64,000 bases of DNA from Maribacter sp. (GTDB lineage: Bacteria > Bacteroidota > Bacteroidia > Flavobacteriales > Flavobacteriaceae). Shown here in pieces: positions 17,826 to 28,170 of the stretch. The stretch covers positions 199,013 to 263,012 of the forward strand of contig JAHENB010000063.1 of NCBI GenBank assembly GCA_024643345.1. The letters run 5' to 3'. How positions within the stretch are numbered: the first letter of the stretch is position 1; the number at the start of each line of letters is the position of its first letter. A program made the position numbers and the translations under genes. A model generated the notes under the pieces. The model was not told where the DNA came from, did no database searches, and saw nothing but the letters and a program-made list of their open reading frames with translations.

Positions 17826-17863
17826 TAAATTTTAGTACATTAACCACTTTAAACATTAAACAA

Positions 17864-19234
17864 ATGAAAAAGAAGAGCTACTTCACAGCGATATTGCTCC
17901 TTGGATTTTTAGGAATTGGTCTTTCTCAGGCCCAAAACCCTGAGTGCAATACCAATCTTTCCATTTATGTGGAACATGCTAAGGTCAAGAACTATGATGC
18001 GGCCTATACCCCTTGGAAAATGGTCTATGATAATTGTCCGGATATCAATTGGGCCAACTTTGCCTATGGCGAGCGGATCCTGAAAGATAAGATAGATAAA
18101 AGTTCAGGGGCCGAAAAAGAGGCTTATATCAAGGATCTTTTGGCATTGTTCGATAATAGTCTTAAATATTTTCCAGATAAGGCAAAATTGGCCGATGTGA
18201 TCAAAGACAAAGTTTTGTTGCAATATGACAATAAAATGATATCCGATGATCAAATTTATAGTGAATTGCACGAGGCATTTACCAAAGACAAGTCGAACTT
18301 CAAAGACCCCAAAGCGTTATATCTTTATTTTTCAAGCTTGGTCGACTTGCACAGTGCGGGCAAAAGGGATCTTCAAGAGGTTTTCGATGCATATGATGAC
18401 GTGACCGAGAAAATCGAGGAAGAAAACAAAAAGCTCACAGACCAGATCACCGCTTTACTGCCGAAGGAAGAAAACAATACCTTAACGTCAAAAGAGAAAA
18501 AACAATTGAGTGCGGCAACCACCAATTCTGAATCTTTTGGAAAAATTGCGGGTAGCATCGATTCTAAATTGGGCGCCTTGGCCAATTGCGAGAACCTGAT
18601 TCCTTTGTACGAGAAAAGTTTTGACGCCAAGAAAGGCGATGTAATTTGGGTAAAAAGGGCAGTTGGCAGAATGTTCGACAAAGAGTGCACCGATGATCCC
18701 ATGTTCAAAAAATTATTTGAAGCCCAGATGGCATTGGATCCTTCCGCGGATGCTTATGTATACGGAGGCAATCTTAAACAAAAAGCTGGGGATACCAACG
18801 GTGCCGTGGCGGATTTTAATAAGGCCTTGCAACTTGAGACCGATTCCTACAAACGTTCCAACATAGCCTATAAAGTAGCTACGATCTTTAGAAGGGGAAG
18901 TAAGTCAACAGCAAGAAATTATGCTCAGAAGGCCATTGATGCCAATCCTGCAAATGGAAAGGCCTATTTATTGATTGCCAGTCTTTATGCCAATAGCGCC
19001 AACGAATGTGGAAATACCCCTTTTGAAAAACGGGCGATTTATTGGAAGGCGGCCGATATGGCACGAAAAGCAGGTCGTGTAGACCCGGCCGTGAGTTCCA
19101 ATGCGAACCAATCCGCTGCAAGTTATTCTGAGCGGGCACCGACCAAAGAAATGATATTTACCGAAGGTATGGCAGGGAAAACCGTGACTTTTAGTTGTTG
19201 GGTAGGGGGTAGTATTACCGTGCCCAACCTATAG
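17864..19234 (+). CDS. Secreted TPR-repeat protein
   Basis: 456 residues from ATG 17864, which begins a clear signal peptide (MKKKSYFTAILLL, to about residue 23). An in-frame ATG at 17798 lies inside the upstream gene and is unlikely. Helical repeats run through the protein, with a TPR-like stretch near 300-390 (DAYVYGGNLKQKAGDTNGA, SNIAYKVATIFRRGSKSTA). It probably scaffolds other envelope proteins in the periplasm. It sits between an outer-membrane protein and lptC in one plus-strand run. Confidence 0.75.
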   Translation: MKKKSYFTAILLLGFLGIGLSQAQNPECNTNLSIYVEHAKVKNYDAAYTPWKMVYDNCPDINWANFAYGERILKDKIDKSSGAEKEAYIKDLLALFDNSLKYFPDKAKLADVIKDKVLLQYDNKMISDDQIYSELHEAFTKDKSNFKDPKALYLYFSSLVDLHSAGKRDLQEVFDAYDDVTEKIEEENKKLTDQITALLPKEENNTLTSKEKKQLSAATTNSESFGKIAGSIDSKLGALANCENLIPLYEKSFDAKKGDVIWVKRAVGRMFDKECTDDPMFKKLFEAQMALDPSADAYVYGGNLKQKAGDTNGAVADFNKALQLETDSYKRSNIAYKVATIFRRGSKSTARNYAQKAIDANPANGKAYLLIASLYANSANECGNTPFEKRAIYWKAADMARKAGRVDPAVSSNANQSAASYSERAPTKEMIFTEGMAGKTVTFSCWVGGSITVPNL

Positions 19235-19235
19235 A

Positions 19236-19841
19236 ATGATAGCGTTTAAGAAATATGACTTTAAAAGCATTGCGATTGTTTCAATCGCAATGCTTTTTTT
19301 ATCCTGTAACGATGACTATAAAAGGGTGGGCGATGAGGCCATTCCAAAAATATATCCGCAGGGGATAGCCGAAAATTTTGTACTGACCTATACCGAGACT
19401 TTGGAAAATCTGGAAGCGGAAGATGTGAAGCCTTCAAAGGTCATCGCGGTTTTGACCAGTCCCCTCAGCAATAATTTTGATAATTTGGTATTTCCCCATA
19501 AGACCTTTCCCAATGGTTTGCAAGTTGAACTCTTTGACGAGAATGGCAATAAAAATACGATTAAAGCCGACTACGGCATTATCTATTCGACAACCAATTT
19601 GATTGATTTGCAAGGGGATGTGGTTGTTGAGACTTTTGATGGCAAAAAATTGGAAGCCCCACAACTGTATTATGACCAGGACAGTGAATGGATTTTTACC
19701 CAAGAAAAGTTCAAGTTCACCAACCCGGAAGATGGTACCATCATGGACGGGGAAGGGATGGATTTCAGCAGAGATCTCGGATTTTTCAATGCACACAAAA
19801 CCTATGGCCTAATGACCATTAAAGAAGAAAACAATGATTAA
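19236..19841 (+). CDS. lptC: LPS export protein LptC (lipoprotein form)
   Basis: 201 residues. A lipobox ends at Cys24 (LFLSC). The mature part is the beta-jellyroll fold of LptC, with typical segments KIYPQGIAENFVLTY and IIYSTTNLIDLQGDVVV. LptC takes lipopolysaccharide from the LptBFG transporter and passes it along the periplasmic bridge to the outer membrane. Bacteroidota LptC often shows a lipobox as here. It overlaps the following small gene by 8 bases. Confidence 0.85.
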   Translation: MIAFKKYDFKSIAIVSIAMLFLSCNDDYKRVGDEAIPKIYPQGIAENFVLTYTETLENLEAEDVKPSKVIAVLTSPLSNNFDNLVFPHKTFPNGLQVELFDENGNKNTIKADYGIIYSTTNLIDLQGDVVVETFDGKKLEAPQLYYDQDSEWIFTQEKFKFTNPEDGTIMDGEGMDFSRDLGFFNAHKTYGLMTIKEENND

Positions 19842-20037
19842 GATATTGAAATATACAGAATATGTTTATTTGATAGTGGCGCTGTTCTCCCTTTATCGCA
19901 TATTTTCCGACTGGGATACCGATAGGCAAAATGCCTACCTATTCGTTTTCTTTGCGGTGGTTTCCGTGGGGATGTTTCTTTTTAGAAGAAACTATCGCAA
20001 GAAATTTGAACAACGAAAACGAGACAATCAATCCTAA
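19834..20037 (+). CDS. Small two-helix membrane protein
   Basis: 67 residues with two membrane helices (about 8-24 and 33-49) and a basic C-terminus (RRNYRKKFEQRKRD). No known family is recognised. It overlaps the lptC stop by 8 bases and lies 3 bases before the CBS-domain protein, so it is translated as part of that run. Confidence 0.7.
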   Translation: MIKILKYTEYVYLIVALFSLYRIFSDWDTDRQNAYLFVFFAVVSVGMFLFRRNYRKKFEQRKRDNQS

Positions 20038-20040
20038 ATT

Positions 20041-21330
20041 GTGGAGACTTCAATCCTGATCATCATCTGTTGCCTATTGTTTTCAGCCTTTTTTTCAGGG
20101 ATGGAAATCGCCTTTATATCGGCCAATAAAATCCATATAGAAATAGAGAAAAAACAAAAGGGTTTTCTGGCAAAGGTTTTGACCCGGCTTACCGAAAAAC
20201 CATCCAAGTTTATCGCCACAATGCTCATAGGCAATAACATTGCCCTGGTTATTTATGGTTTTTATATGGGGGATTTGCTATTGAACTGGTTTCATGGCAT
20301 GGAACCCTTTGGAAACAATATTTTACGTCTATTGTTCACCGATTTTAGCCTGCTCACACAAACCGTCATTTCTACCTTGATCATCTTGTTCACCGCCGAG
20401 TTCCTGCCGAAGGTAATGTTTCAGATTTATTCCAATTCCCTGCTCAAATTACTCGCGGTACCGGCCTATTTATTTTATTTGCTGTTTTCGTTTATCTCCG
20501 ATTTTATCATCAAGGTATCCGATCTTATTTTAAAAGTATTTTTTAAGACTGAGGGCGATGAGGTGCAATTGGCCTTCAGCAAAATTGAGCTGGGCGACTA
20601 TATCAATGAACAAATGGAAACGGTTGAAAAGGAAGACGATGTCGATTCAGAAATCCAGATCTTCCAGAACGCCTTGGAATTCTCAGAAGTGAAGGCTAGG
20701 GAGGTAATGATTCCAAGAACGGAAATTACCGCTGTAGAACTTCATGAAACCCCCAAGAACCTTACGAAACTGTTTTCCGAAACCGGATATTCCAAAATAC
20801 TTATTTATAAAGACACCATTGATAACATTATTGGTTACGTTCATTCCTATGAGCTGTTCAAAAAACCAAAGACCATCAAGAGTATTTTGCTTCCTGTTGA
20901 GTTTGTGCCGGAGACCATGCTGATTCAGGACATTCTGAACGTGCTGACCAAAAAACGCAAAAGTATTGCCGTGGTGTTGGATGAATATGGCGGAACTTCA
21001 GGCATCATGACTGTGGAAGACATCATCGAAGAACTATTCGGTGAAATCGAGGACGAACATGACACGACCGATTTGATAGAAGAGCAGCTCAACGATAACA
21101 CATATAAACTTTCGGCACGCTTTGAAGTTGATTACCTGAACGAAACTTATAAATGGAACCTTCCGGAAAGTGATGAATATGAAACTTTGGGCGGGCTGAT
21201 CGTGAACGAAATGGGGGAAATACCCGAACAAAATTCAGAAATAAGCATCGAGAACTTTAAATTCATCATTCTTGAAGTGTCGAACACAAAAATTGATTTG
21301 GTGTCGTTAGAAATCCTTGAAAACGATTAA
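20041..21330 (+). CDS. CNNM/HlyC-CorC family membrane protein with CBS pair
   Basis: 429 residues starting with GTG at 20041, the only start giving the full first helix. Domain order is DUF21/CNNM (about 1-180, four helices, with FSGMEIAFISANK), a CBS pair (about 205-325, starting REVMIPRTEI and ending in VVLDEYGGTSGIMT), and a CorC_HlyC domain (about 345-425). Relatives move magnesium or cobalt or adjust ion balance; older annotation as a hemolysin is misleading. Confidence 0.88.
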   Translation: METSILIIICCLLFSAFFSGMEIAFISANKIHIEIEKKQKGFLAKVLTRLTEKPSKFIATMLIGNNIALVIYGFYMGDLLLNWFHGMEPFGNNILRLLFTDFSLLTQTVISTLIILFTAEFLPKVMFQIYSNSLLKLLAVPAYLFYLLFSFISDFIIKVSDLILKVFFKTEGDEVQLAFSKIELGDYINEQMETVEKEDDVDSEIQIFQNALEFSEVKAREVMIPRTEITAVELHETPKNLTKLFSETGYSKILIYKDTIDNIIGYVHSYELFKKPKTIKSILLPVEFVPETMLIQDILNVLTKKRKSIAVVLDEYGGTSGIMTVEDIIEELFGEIEDEHDTTDLIEEQLNDNTYKLSARFEVDYLNETYKWNLPESDEYETLGGLIVNEMGEIPEQNSEISIENFKFIILEVSNTKIDLVSLEILEND

Positions 21331-21453
21331 TATTCAGAGATTTAAGATGTTTGAACTACCCTTTTAAAGTACCCCCGCAATAACGTTTCATAACTTTTTA
21401 TTAATTGAAAAGAAAATGGTAATTTCGCCAACTGATTTTAAACATATCCTAGC

Positions 21454-23571
21454 ATGGCCATTTTAGAAAATATAAGAAAACGAACTACAGTCTTGATCCT
21501 GATCATCGGCTTGGCCTTGTTCGCTTTCGTCATTTCCGGTGTATTTACAAGCAATAATCTGGGAGGTGGAAAGGTAGGGTCCACGATAGGCGAGATCAAC
21601 GGAGAGGATGTTACAATCGATCAATTCCGCCAACAGGTAGATCTGGCGCAACGCAATTCGCCTCCGACCACCACCACCATGCAAATCGTGAACCAGGTAT
21701 GGGACCAGCAGGTCCGCAACAGTATTTTGGAGCAACAATTTGAGGGCCTTGGAATCGCTATCGAACAGGATCAAATCATTAATTTCTTGAAAACATCGGG
21801 CTATGCCCAAAATCCGGAATTCCAAAATGCCGATGGTATATTTGATGAAACCGTTTTCAGAAATGCTGTGGCCACATGGAAAGCTTCCGACCCTTTGCGG
21901 TACGACAGTTGGTTGCAAACCGAAAAGGCCATTATACAATTGGCTAAGGAACAAACGTATTTTAACCTGATCAGGGCCGGGGTTGGCGCCACGCTCAAGG
22001 AAGGGGAACAGGACTATCGTTTGGCCAATGTAAAGATGGATATCAAATATGTGCGCGTGCCCTATGCATCGATACCCGACAGTACCATGGTAATTACCAA
22101 AAGCGAGATCGCAAACTATATCCAACAACATAAAGACGATTTTAAGCAGGAAGAAGCGAGGGACATCCAATTCGTTTATTTTGAAGAAAAACCGTCTGAT
22201 GCGGATGTCAAAGCCATAGAAGATGAAATCACCAAATTGTTGGATGATGCCATTGAGTACAACGCCCAGACCGATAAAAACGATACTATAAAGGGTTTTA
22301 GGGCTACCACAGACCTGACCACTTTTCTTGACCGTCATTCCGACCTTAAATTCGACACAATCTTAAAGGCTAAAAAGGCGCTGCCCCCTTTGTTCGCAGA
22401 TACCTTAATGTCTTTAAATGTGGGCGAACTTTTTGGTCCCTATCGGGATGGGGAATACTTTAAAGTATCAAGAATGGTAAAGCGCAAGGCCAATGGTTCG
22501 GTCAAGGCCAGCCATATTCTAATTGCCTATGAAGGCGCACAGCGGGCGAACCCGGAAGTAACACGAACCAAGGAGGAGGCCGAAAAAAGGGCAAACGAAC
22601 TATTGTTGGAAGCCAAAAAGGCCGATGTGGTATTCTCAGAGTTGGCAAGGGACAATTCCGATGGGCCATCTGCCCCAAATGGTGGGGATCTAGGCTATTT
22701 TCAAGAGGGGGTCATGGTACCCAAATTCAACGATTTTGCCTTTGGAAATCCTGTGGGGAGTGTTGGTTTGGTAGAAACGGAATTCGGTTTCCACATTATT
22801 AAAGTTGACGACAAGGAAGACATCGTTCAAATAGCGACTTTGGCAAGGGAAGTAGAACCTTCCGAAGAAACGATCAATACACTTTTTACCGACGCTACGA
22901 ATTTTGAGTTGGAATCAATCGCTTCCGATAAGGCTTTTTCCGATTTTGCCAAAGAAAAACAATATACCGTGCGACCTGTGAACAAGATTATGGCCATGGA
23001 TGAAAACTTGCCAGGACTCAATGCACAGCGCAGTATTGTGCAATGGGCATTCAATCCGGAAACGAAAGCCGGCGAAATAAAACGGTTCAATATCAATAAC
23101 GGTTATGCCGTTATTCAGTTGACCGGGAAATATGATGAAGGCGTTATGAGTGTGGAGGATGCTTCCCCAACTGTATTGCCCAAAATCAGAAAAGAGCGCA
23201 AGGCTGCACAGATTATAGGGGCCAACAAAGGGAAATCCATGGAAGATTTGGCAAAAGACAATAATGTCACTGTCGCCGACGCTTCCGCCCTTACGGTGAA
23301 GTCACCCACCATACCCGGTGCCGGTAGCGAACCTTTGGTGGTGGGAACCGCATTTGCCATGGAGCAAGGAGAAACTTCCAATCTGATCGAAGGCAATACC
23401 GGTGTCTTCATGTTTACCCTTGCCCAAAAGCAGGAACCTGCGAAGTTGGATAATTACAGCACCTATGCCAATACTCTGAAGAATGCAAATTCTTCCAAGG
23501 TAAATACAGCGGTGATGGAGGCTTTGAAAGAGAAAGCGGAAATTCAGGACAACAGGAAAACATTTTATTAA
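21454..23571 (+). CDS. Membrane-anchored peptidylprolyl isomerase, PpiD/SurA-like
   Basis: 705 residues. An N-terminal membrane helix (about 13-31) with a basic flank anchors the protein; the rest is periplasmic. A SurA_N-type chaperone region covers about 40-180. The parvulin rotamase domain covers about 352-455, starting ASHILIAYEG and containing FSELARDNSDGPSA and the GGDLGYF and GFHIIKV segments. It helps outer-membrane and secreted proteins fold as they leave the Sec channel. Confidence 0.88.
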   Translation: MAILENIRKRTTVLILIIGLALFAFVISGVFTSNNLGGGKVGSTIGEINGEDVTIDQFRQQVDLAQRNSPPTTTTMQIVNQVWDQQVRNSILEQQFEGLGIAIEQDQIINFLKTSGYAQNPEFQNADGIFDETVFRNAVATWKASDPLRYDSWLQTEKAIIQLAKEQTYFNLIRAGVGATLKEGEQDYRLANVKMDIKYVRVPYASIPDSTMVITKSEIANYIQQHKDDFKQEEARDIQFVYFEEKPSDADVKAIEDEITKLLDDAIEYNAQTDKNDTIKGFRATTDLTTFLDRHSDLKFDTILKAKKALPPLFADTLMSLNVGELFGPYRDGEYFKVSRMVKRKANGSVKASHILIAYEGAQRANPEVTRTKEEAEKRANELLLEAKKADVVFSELARDNSDGPSAPNGGDLGYFQEGVMVPKFNDFAFGNPVGSVGLVETEFGFHIIKVDDKEDIVQIATLAREVEPSEETINTLFTDATNFELESIASDKAFSDFAKEKQYTVRPVNKIMAMDENLPGLNAQRSIVQWAFNPETKAGEIKRFNINNGYAVIQLTGKYDEGVMSVEDASPTVLPKIRKERKAAQIIGANKGKSMEDLAKDNNVTVADASALTVKSPTIPGAGSEPLVVGTAFAMEQGETSNLIEGNTGVFMFTLAQKQEPAKLDNYSTYANTLKNANSSKVNTAVMEALKEKAEIQDNRKTFY

Positions 23572-23600
23572 AGATTGTCCTATAAAATATCGGGCAAATA

Positions 23601-24515
23601 TTATAAAATCAATTTTGAATAGGGTATGACCACATCATACCCTTTTTTATTGAAGTAACCAATCGGATCAATCCCGCCAGAAGCCAGAATAAAATCCCCA
23701 CCCCAAGCGCCCAGGCTTTTGATGGTTCCCGTAAAATCGGAAAATTTGGCTTCCTTGACCATGGGCATCCCCAGTACTTGGGAAACCAATTTTTCGTGTT
23801 CCAGCACTATTGCATCAAAATCGGAACGGGTGGTGGTTTGAACGATCTTTTTTGAAAGAGATGTGATATCTTCAATAAATTTGGTTTCATCAAATTCTCG
23901 AGCTCTGTAACGGGTAATCCCTTCCCTACTGTTCTGTTTTTTGTTGAGATATATGAAGTTCAACTCATTTTTGAAAGGGGGATCGAACGGTATCTGTTGC
24001 ACTTCGGGTTTTCCGGCATTCAAGCGATATAAAATAGGGGTATCATGTTGGGCGCAGGCGATATCGTACCCACTGCCCGAAAAAGCATTCCACAAAAGGA
24101 GATAGGCATCGATTTTTGCCCATTGTGCAATATTGTTGATCAGGGTAGAGGATGAGCCCAATCCCCATTCCCTTGGAAATCCCAATTTGGTTTCAATGCT
24201 CAAACCGCCAACATTCGCCATAAACAAGGGATTCAAACTTTTGGCCTCGTCCAATAGTTTTGCCAATGTATTTGCCGTAGGATTTTTAATCACGTTTTTT
24301 TGAGCGGTGATTGGATCATTCATATCAAAGACCCATTCGAACCATACATTTCCGGTCTGGTCAAGACTCTTCCATAGCAACTTGCCCGATTTGTTTTCGG
24401 TGACCTTTAGGGTTTGGCCGTAAACGGTGGGCAGGGCAAAAGAAAGGGCGCCATCCAAAACCGCATATTCCCCCGTAATCAATAGTTTTCCGTTACTATG
24501 GAATAATTGGGTCAT
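23601..24515 (-). CDS. GYDIA-family GHMP kinase
   Basis: 304 residues. GKLLITGEYAVLDGA near 9-23 and the ATP loop WGLGSSSTLINN are typical GHMP kinase motifs, and SGSGYDIACA is the signature that names the GYDIA group. The start codon directly follows the HMG-CoA reductase stop. By context it is likely a mevalonate-pathway kinase, for mevalonate, phosphomevalonate or the related decarboxylase step. The exact substrate cannot be told from sequence. Confidence 0.9.
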   Translation of the reverse strand: MTQLFHSNGKLLITGEYAVLDGALSFALPTVYGQTLKVTENKSGKLLWKSLDQTGNVWFEWVFDMNDPITAQKNVIKNPTANTLAKLLDEAKSLNPLFMANVGGLSIETKLGFPREWGLGSSSTLINNIAQWAKIDAYLLLWNAFSGSGYDIACAQHDTPILYRLNAGKPEVQQIPFDPPFKNELNFIYLNKKQNSREGITRYRAREFDETKFIEDITSLSKKIVQTTTRSDFDAIVLEHEKLVSQVLGMPMVKEAKFSDFTGTIKSLGAWGGDFILASGGIDPIGYFNKKGYDVVIPYSKLIL

Positions 24516-25835
24516 TTATGGGTTTCTTAATTGCTCAAAAGCCTCCACAACGGCATTGTGGGTCGCGGTGTGCTTTTTAAAATGCTGTATCATCTCTTTT
24601 TTCTCCTGTTCCGTGGCGCCCAATTGGTTCAGAATGTTCAACAAATGCATTTTCATATGGCCTTCTTGGATTCCTGTGGTGACCAATGAGCTCACCGCGG
24701 CAAAGTTCTGTGCAAGACCCGCTACGGCGACGATCTGCATCAGTTCTGGGGCAGACGGATTTCCTAATATTTCCAATGCTAATTTCACCAAGGGATGTAA
24801 ATTGGTCAGTCCTCCGACCGTGCCCAAGGCAAGCGGAATTTCAATTGAAAAAGTAAAAATACCGTTCACTATTTCTGCATGGGTAAGACTGGTATAATGC
24901 CCTCCTTTACAAGCATAGGCATGTATGCCGGCCTCCACGGCCCTGAAGTCGTTACCAGTGGCCAAGACAACGGCATCAATACCGTTCATGATTCCTTTGT
25001 TATGGGTCACGGCCCGATGTGGTTCGATCTCGGCAATGTTTACCGCCCTTACAATTTTATGAGCAATTTCCTCCGGTGCGGTGGCACCATCGATTTTCAA
25101 TTCCTCTACCGGACAACTGACTTCTGCCCGAACCAGGCAGTTGGGCACATAGTTGGAGAGAATGCTCATCACTACCTCAATGTTTTTTCCCTCATCCCCA
25201 AGGTCTTCGAATCGTTGTGCTTCCCCCTTCAAGGTTCTGGCAAATTGTTCCAAACATGAATTGATGAAATTCGCACCCATGGCATCCTTTGTTTCAAAGG
25301 TGCAGTGAAGTTGATAGTAGTTGGGGAGTTGCGCAGTTTTGTCCCGCAATTCAATATGGGTAATCCCGCCTCCCCTTGCTTTCATTTTCTTGGTGATCGG
25401 GGCTGCATCCTCAATTAAAATGGGCTTAACGTGATTGAAAAACGCCCGCAATTTATGGCCATCGCCGGCAAACATAAAATGTACCTGTCCGATTTTTTCC
25501 GTACCCAATACCTTGGCCTTGAACCCGCCGCGGCCGAACCAAAATTTAGCCGCCCTGCTTGCCGCGGCCACCACTGAACTTTCCTCAATGGCCATCGGAA
25601 TGGCATACAGCCTGTCATTGATCAGAAAGTTCGGGGCAATCCCAAAGGGCAGGTAATAGTTGGTGATCGTATTCTCTATAAATTCGTCGTGTAATTGTTG
25701 TAGGATACTATCGGTATTCCAGTAGCGTTTGATGAGGGTTTTGCTCGCATGGGCGTTATGTGTAAAATTTTCGGTGATCCAATCGATTTTTTGCTGCTTG
25801 GACAATTTAGAAAATCCTTCAATGGGTTCGGTCAT
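24516..25835 (-). CDS. Hydroxymethylglutaryl-CoA reductase, class II type
   Basis: 439 residues from ATG 25835; an in-frame ATG at 25907 would add 24 residues that do not fit the family. Motifs are EESSVVAAAS with the catalytic Glu, the KDAMGANFIN block, ATGNDFRAVEAG, LALGTVGG and EGHMKMH with the catalytic His. It makes mevalonate from HMG-CoA, or the reverse in degraders. Together with the abutting GHMP kinase it points to isoprenoid synthesis by the mevalonate route, which the family Flavobacteriaceae uses. TIGR-type annotation as degradative reflects homology only. Confidence 0.92.
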   Translation of the reverse strand: MTEPIEGFSKLSKQQKIDWITENFTHNAHASKTLIKRYWNTDSILQQLHDEFIENTITNYYLPFGIAPNFLINDRLYAIPMAIEESSVVAAASRAAKFWFGRGGFKAKVLGTEKIGQVHFMFAGDGHKLRAFFNHVKPILIEDAAPITKKMKARGGGITHIELRDKTAQLPNYYQLHCTFETKDAMGANFINSCLEQFARTLKGEAQRFEDLGDEGKNIEVVMSILSNYVPNCLVRAEVSCPVEELKIDGATAPEEIAHKIVRAVNIAEIEPHRAVTHNKGIMNGIDAVVLATGNDFRAVEAGIHAYACKGGHYTSLTHAEIVNGIFTFSIEIPLALGTVGGLTNLHPLVKLALEILGNPSAPELMQIVAVAGLAQNFAAVSSLVTTGIQEGHMKMHLLNILNQLGATEQEKKEMIQHFKKHTATHNAVVEAFEQLRNP

Positions 25836-25987
25836 AGCTAAATGATTTCGGAGGCTAAAGATAATGATTAAGGCAATAAGGTGCATCCGGGAATAGCGGC
25901 CACACATCGCCTTGATTTTCCCCCTAAAGTTTAATTATTCGTAAAATTATCACTAAACTTGATGGATTTAACCGAATACAATCGCCG

Positions 25988-28153
25988 ATGAATAGATATT
26001 ACCTTTTGCTGTTGTTTGCCCTTGGCATTGGTTTTGGTGCCATCGCCCAGAAAAAAAAGATTACAGTTGAGGAGATTTATCAAGATGCATTTGCCACAGA
26101 AAAATTGGATGCCCTTCGTTCCTCCAAAAATGGAAAGCAGTACACCTTGCGCAATGTCAATGGATATAGCGGCGTAACCACAATAGATCGATACGATTAT
26201 GCAACACAGGAGAAGGTGGCTACCCTCTTCTCAACCTCTGATTTCCCCGTGCTCAAAGGATTCACCGACTATGAGTTCAGCGATGACGAATCCAAAATAC
26301 TACTGACAACTGATCAAGAACCTATTTATAGGAGGTCTACCTTGAGCATTTTCTATGTGTATGATGTCGGGACCAAAGCATTGCTCAAAGTTGCCGACAC
26401 GAAAATACAGGAACCCAAAATATCGCCCAAAGGGGATAAGCTTGCCTATGTTTCGGACAATAATATTTTCCTTTACGACCTCAGCACCGAACAAACGGTA
26501 CAAATCACCACTGATGGTAAAAAAAATAAGATCATCAATGGAGTTGCCGATTGGGTTTATGAAGAGGAGTTTTCGTTTGTTCGGGCATTTGAATGGAATG
26601 CCAATGGCACCAAGATTGCCTTTCTGCGATTTGACGAGTCCTTGGTTCCCGAATTCACCATGGATTTTTACGGAGAGGAACTTTATCCCAAACCCATTGT
26701 ATTCAAATATCCGAAGGCCGGGGAAGCCAACTCGGTAGTGACCTTGCATTTGCTCGATGTCGACTCGGGTAGCATTGCCGATGTCGATTTGGGAGAAGCA
26801 TATTACATCCCGAGGATCAAATGGATGAACGATTCCAATCGTTTGAGCGTACAGACCCTCAATAGGCATCAAAACAACCTGAAACTGTTGGCCGTGAATG
26901 CGAAGGATCAATCGGTCTCCATATTGTTGGAAGAAAAAGATGCGGCCTATGTCGATATTCATGACAACCTCACTTTTTTGGAGGATGACCGCTTTATTTG
27001 GACAAGTGAACGTGACGGCTTCAACCATATCTATCTTTACGGACAGGATGGTAGTTTGCGAAACCAAATCACAAAGGGGCCTTGGGAAGTGACGGCCTAT
27101 TACGGCTACGACGCGAAGAAGGATAAGGTTTTTTACCAATCTACCGAAAATGGTACGATCAATCGGGGAATCTATAGTATAGCGAGCAATGGTAAAAACA
27201 AAAAAGCACTGGCTAGCGCGGTAGGCAACAACTCGGCCGACTTCAGTACCGACCACACCTATTTTATCAACACCTTTTCGAGCACGACCGTTGCGCCCAT
27301 ATTTACTTTGCACGCGGCATCATCGGGCAAACAGTTAAAGGTCATTAAGGACAATGCGGGCCTGTCCTCGAAATTGGAGGGATACCAAATGAGTGCGATC
27401 GAATTCACCACGATCAATATCAATGGCAATGACCTGAACATGTACGTGATAAAGCCAAAAGATTTTGATGCCACGAAAAAATACCCGCTTTTGCTATACC
27501 AGTATAGCGGTCCCGGATCTCAAAACGTGGCGAACCGCTGGCTGGGCACAAGAGATTATTGGCATCAATTGCTTGCCCAGGAAGGCTATGTCATTGCCTG
27601 TGTCGATGGAAGGGGAACCGGGTTCAAAGGGAGCGCCTTTAAGAAGGTGACCTATCTGAACCTGGTAAAGTACGAGACCGAGGATCAGATTGCCGCTGCC
27701 AAAAAATTGAGTGAACTTCCCTATATCGATGCTTCCCGCACCGGTATTTGGGGGTGGAGCTTTGGCGGGCTTATGGCAAACAATTGCATTCTTAAGGGCA
27801 ATGACACCTTTGAAATGGCCATTGCCGTGGCCCCTGTAACAAGTTGGCGTTTTTATGATACGATCTATACCGAACGCTATATGAGAACACCTGCAGAGAA
27901 TCCTAGGGGTTACGACGATAATTCGCCCTTTAATTATCCGGAACTGTTGAAAGGAAAATTTCTGCTGGTACATGGATCCGGAGACGATAACGTACATGTG
28001 CAGAACAGCATGCGCATGATCGAAGCTTTGGTACAGGCCAACAAACCATTCGACTGGGCCATTTATCCTGATAAAAACCATGGTATTTCAGGGGGCAATA
28101 CCAGTATACACCTATTCAACAAAATGACCGATTTCATTATAAAGAACTTATAA
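25988..28153 (+). CDS. S9 family peptidase, dipeptidyl-peptidase IV-like
   Basis: 721 residues with a signal peptide (to about residue 20). The N-terminal beta-propeller has a VYEEEF segment like the Glu pair of DPP IV that holds the free N-terminus. The C-terminal alpha/beta hydrolase has nucleophile Ser591 (GWSFGG), Asp666 (HGSGDDNVH) and His698 (KNHGI). It removes Xaa-Pro dipeptides from peptides in the periplasm. A POT peptide importer follows 17 bases later, so the two probably work together in peptide use. Confidence 0.93.
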   Translation: MNRYYLLLLFALGIGFGAIAQKKKITVEEIYQDAFATEKLDALRSSKNGKQYTLRNVNGYSGVTTIDRYDYATQEKVATLFSTSDFPVLKGFTDYEFSDDESKILLTTDQEPIYRRSTLSIFYVYDVGTKALLKVADTKIQEPKISPKGDKLAYVSDNNIFLYDLSTEQTVQITTDGKKNKIINGVADWVYEEEFSFVRAFEWNANGTKIAFLRFDESLVPEFTMDFYGEELYPKPIVFKYPKAGEANSVVTLHLLDVDSGSIADVDLGEAYYIPRIKWMNDSNRLSVQTLNRHQNNLKLLAVNAKDQSVSILLEEKDAAYVDIHDNLTFLEDDRFIWTSERDGFNHIYLYGQDGSLRNQITKGPWEVTAYYGYDAKKDKVFYQSTENGTINRGIYSIASNGKNKKALASAVGNNSADFSTDHTYFINTFSSTTVAPIFTLHAASSGKQLKVIKDNAGLSSKLEGYQMSAIEFTTININGNDLNMYVIKPKDFDATKKYPLLLYQYSGPGSQNVANRWLGTRDYWHQLLAQEGYVIACVDGRGTGFKGSAFKKVTYLNLVKYETEDQIAAAKKLSELPYIDASRTGIWGWSFGGLMANNCILKGNDTFEMAIAVAPVTSWRFYDTIYTERYMRTPAENPRGYDDNSPFNYPELLKGKFLLVHGSGDDNVHVQNSMRMIEALVQANKPFDWAIYPDKNHGISGGNTSIHLFNKMTDFIIKNL

Positions 28154-28170
28154 ACCAAAACCGCTAGATC

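Noticed and set aside
21463-22338. 291-codon minus-strand open frame
   Set aside because: It lies fully antisense to the PpiD-like gene, whose protein has clear domains; the antisense product matches no known family.
26300-27313. 337-codon minus-strand open frame
   Set aside because: Antisense to the DPP IV-like peptidase propeller; no domain and an unlikely composition.
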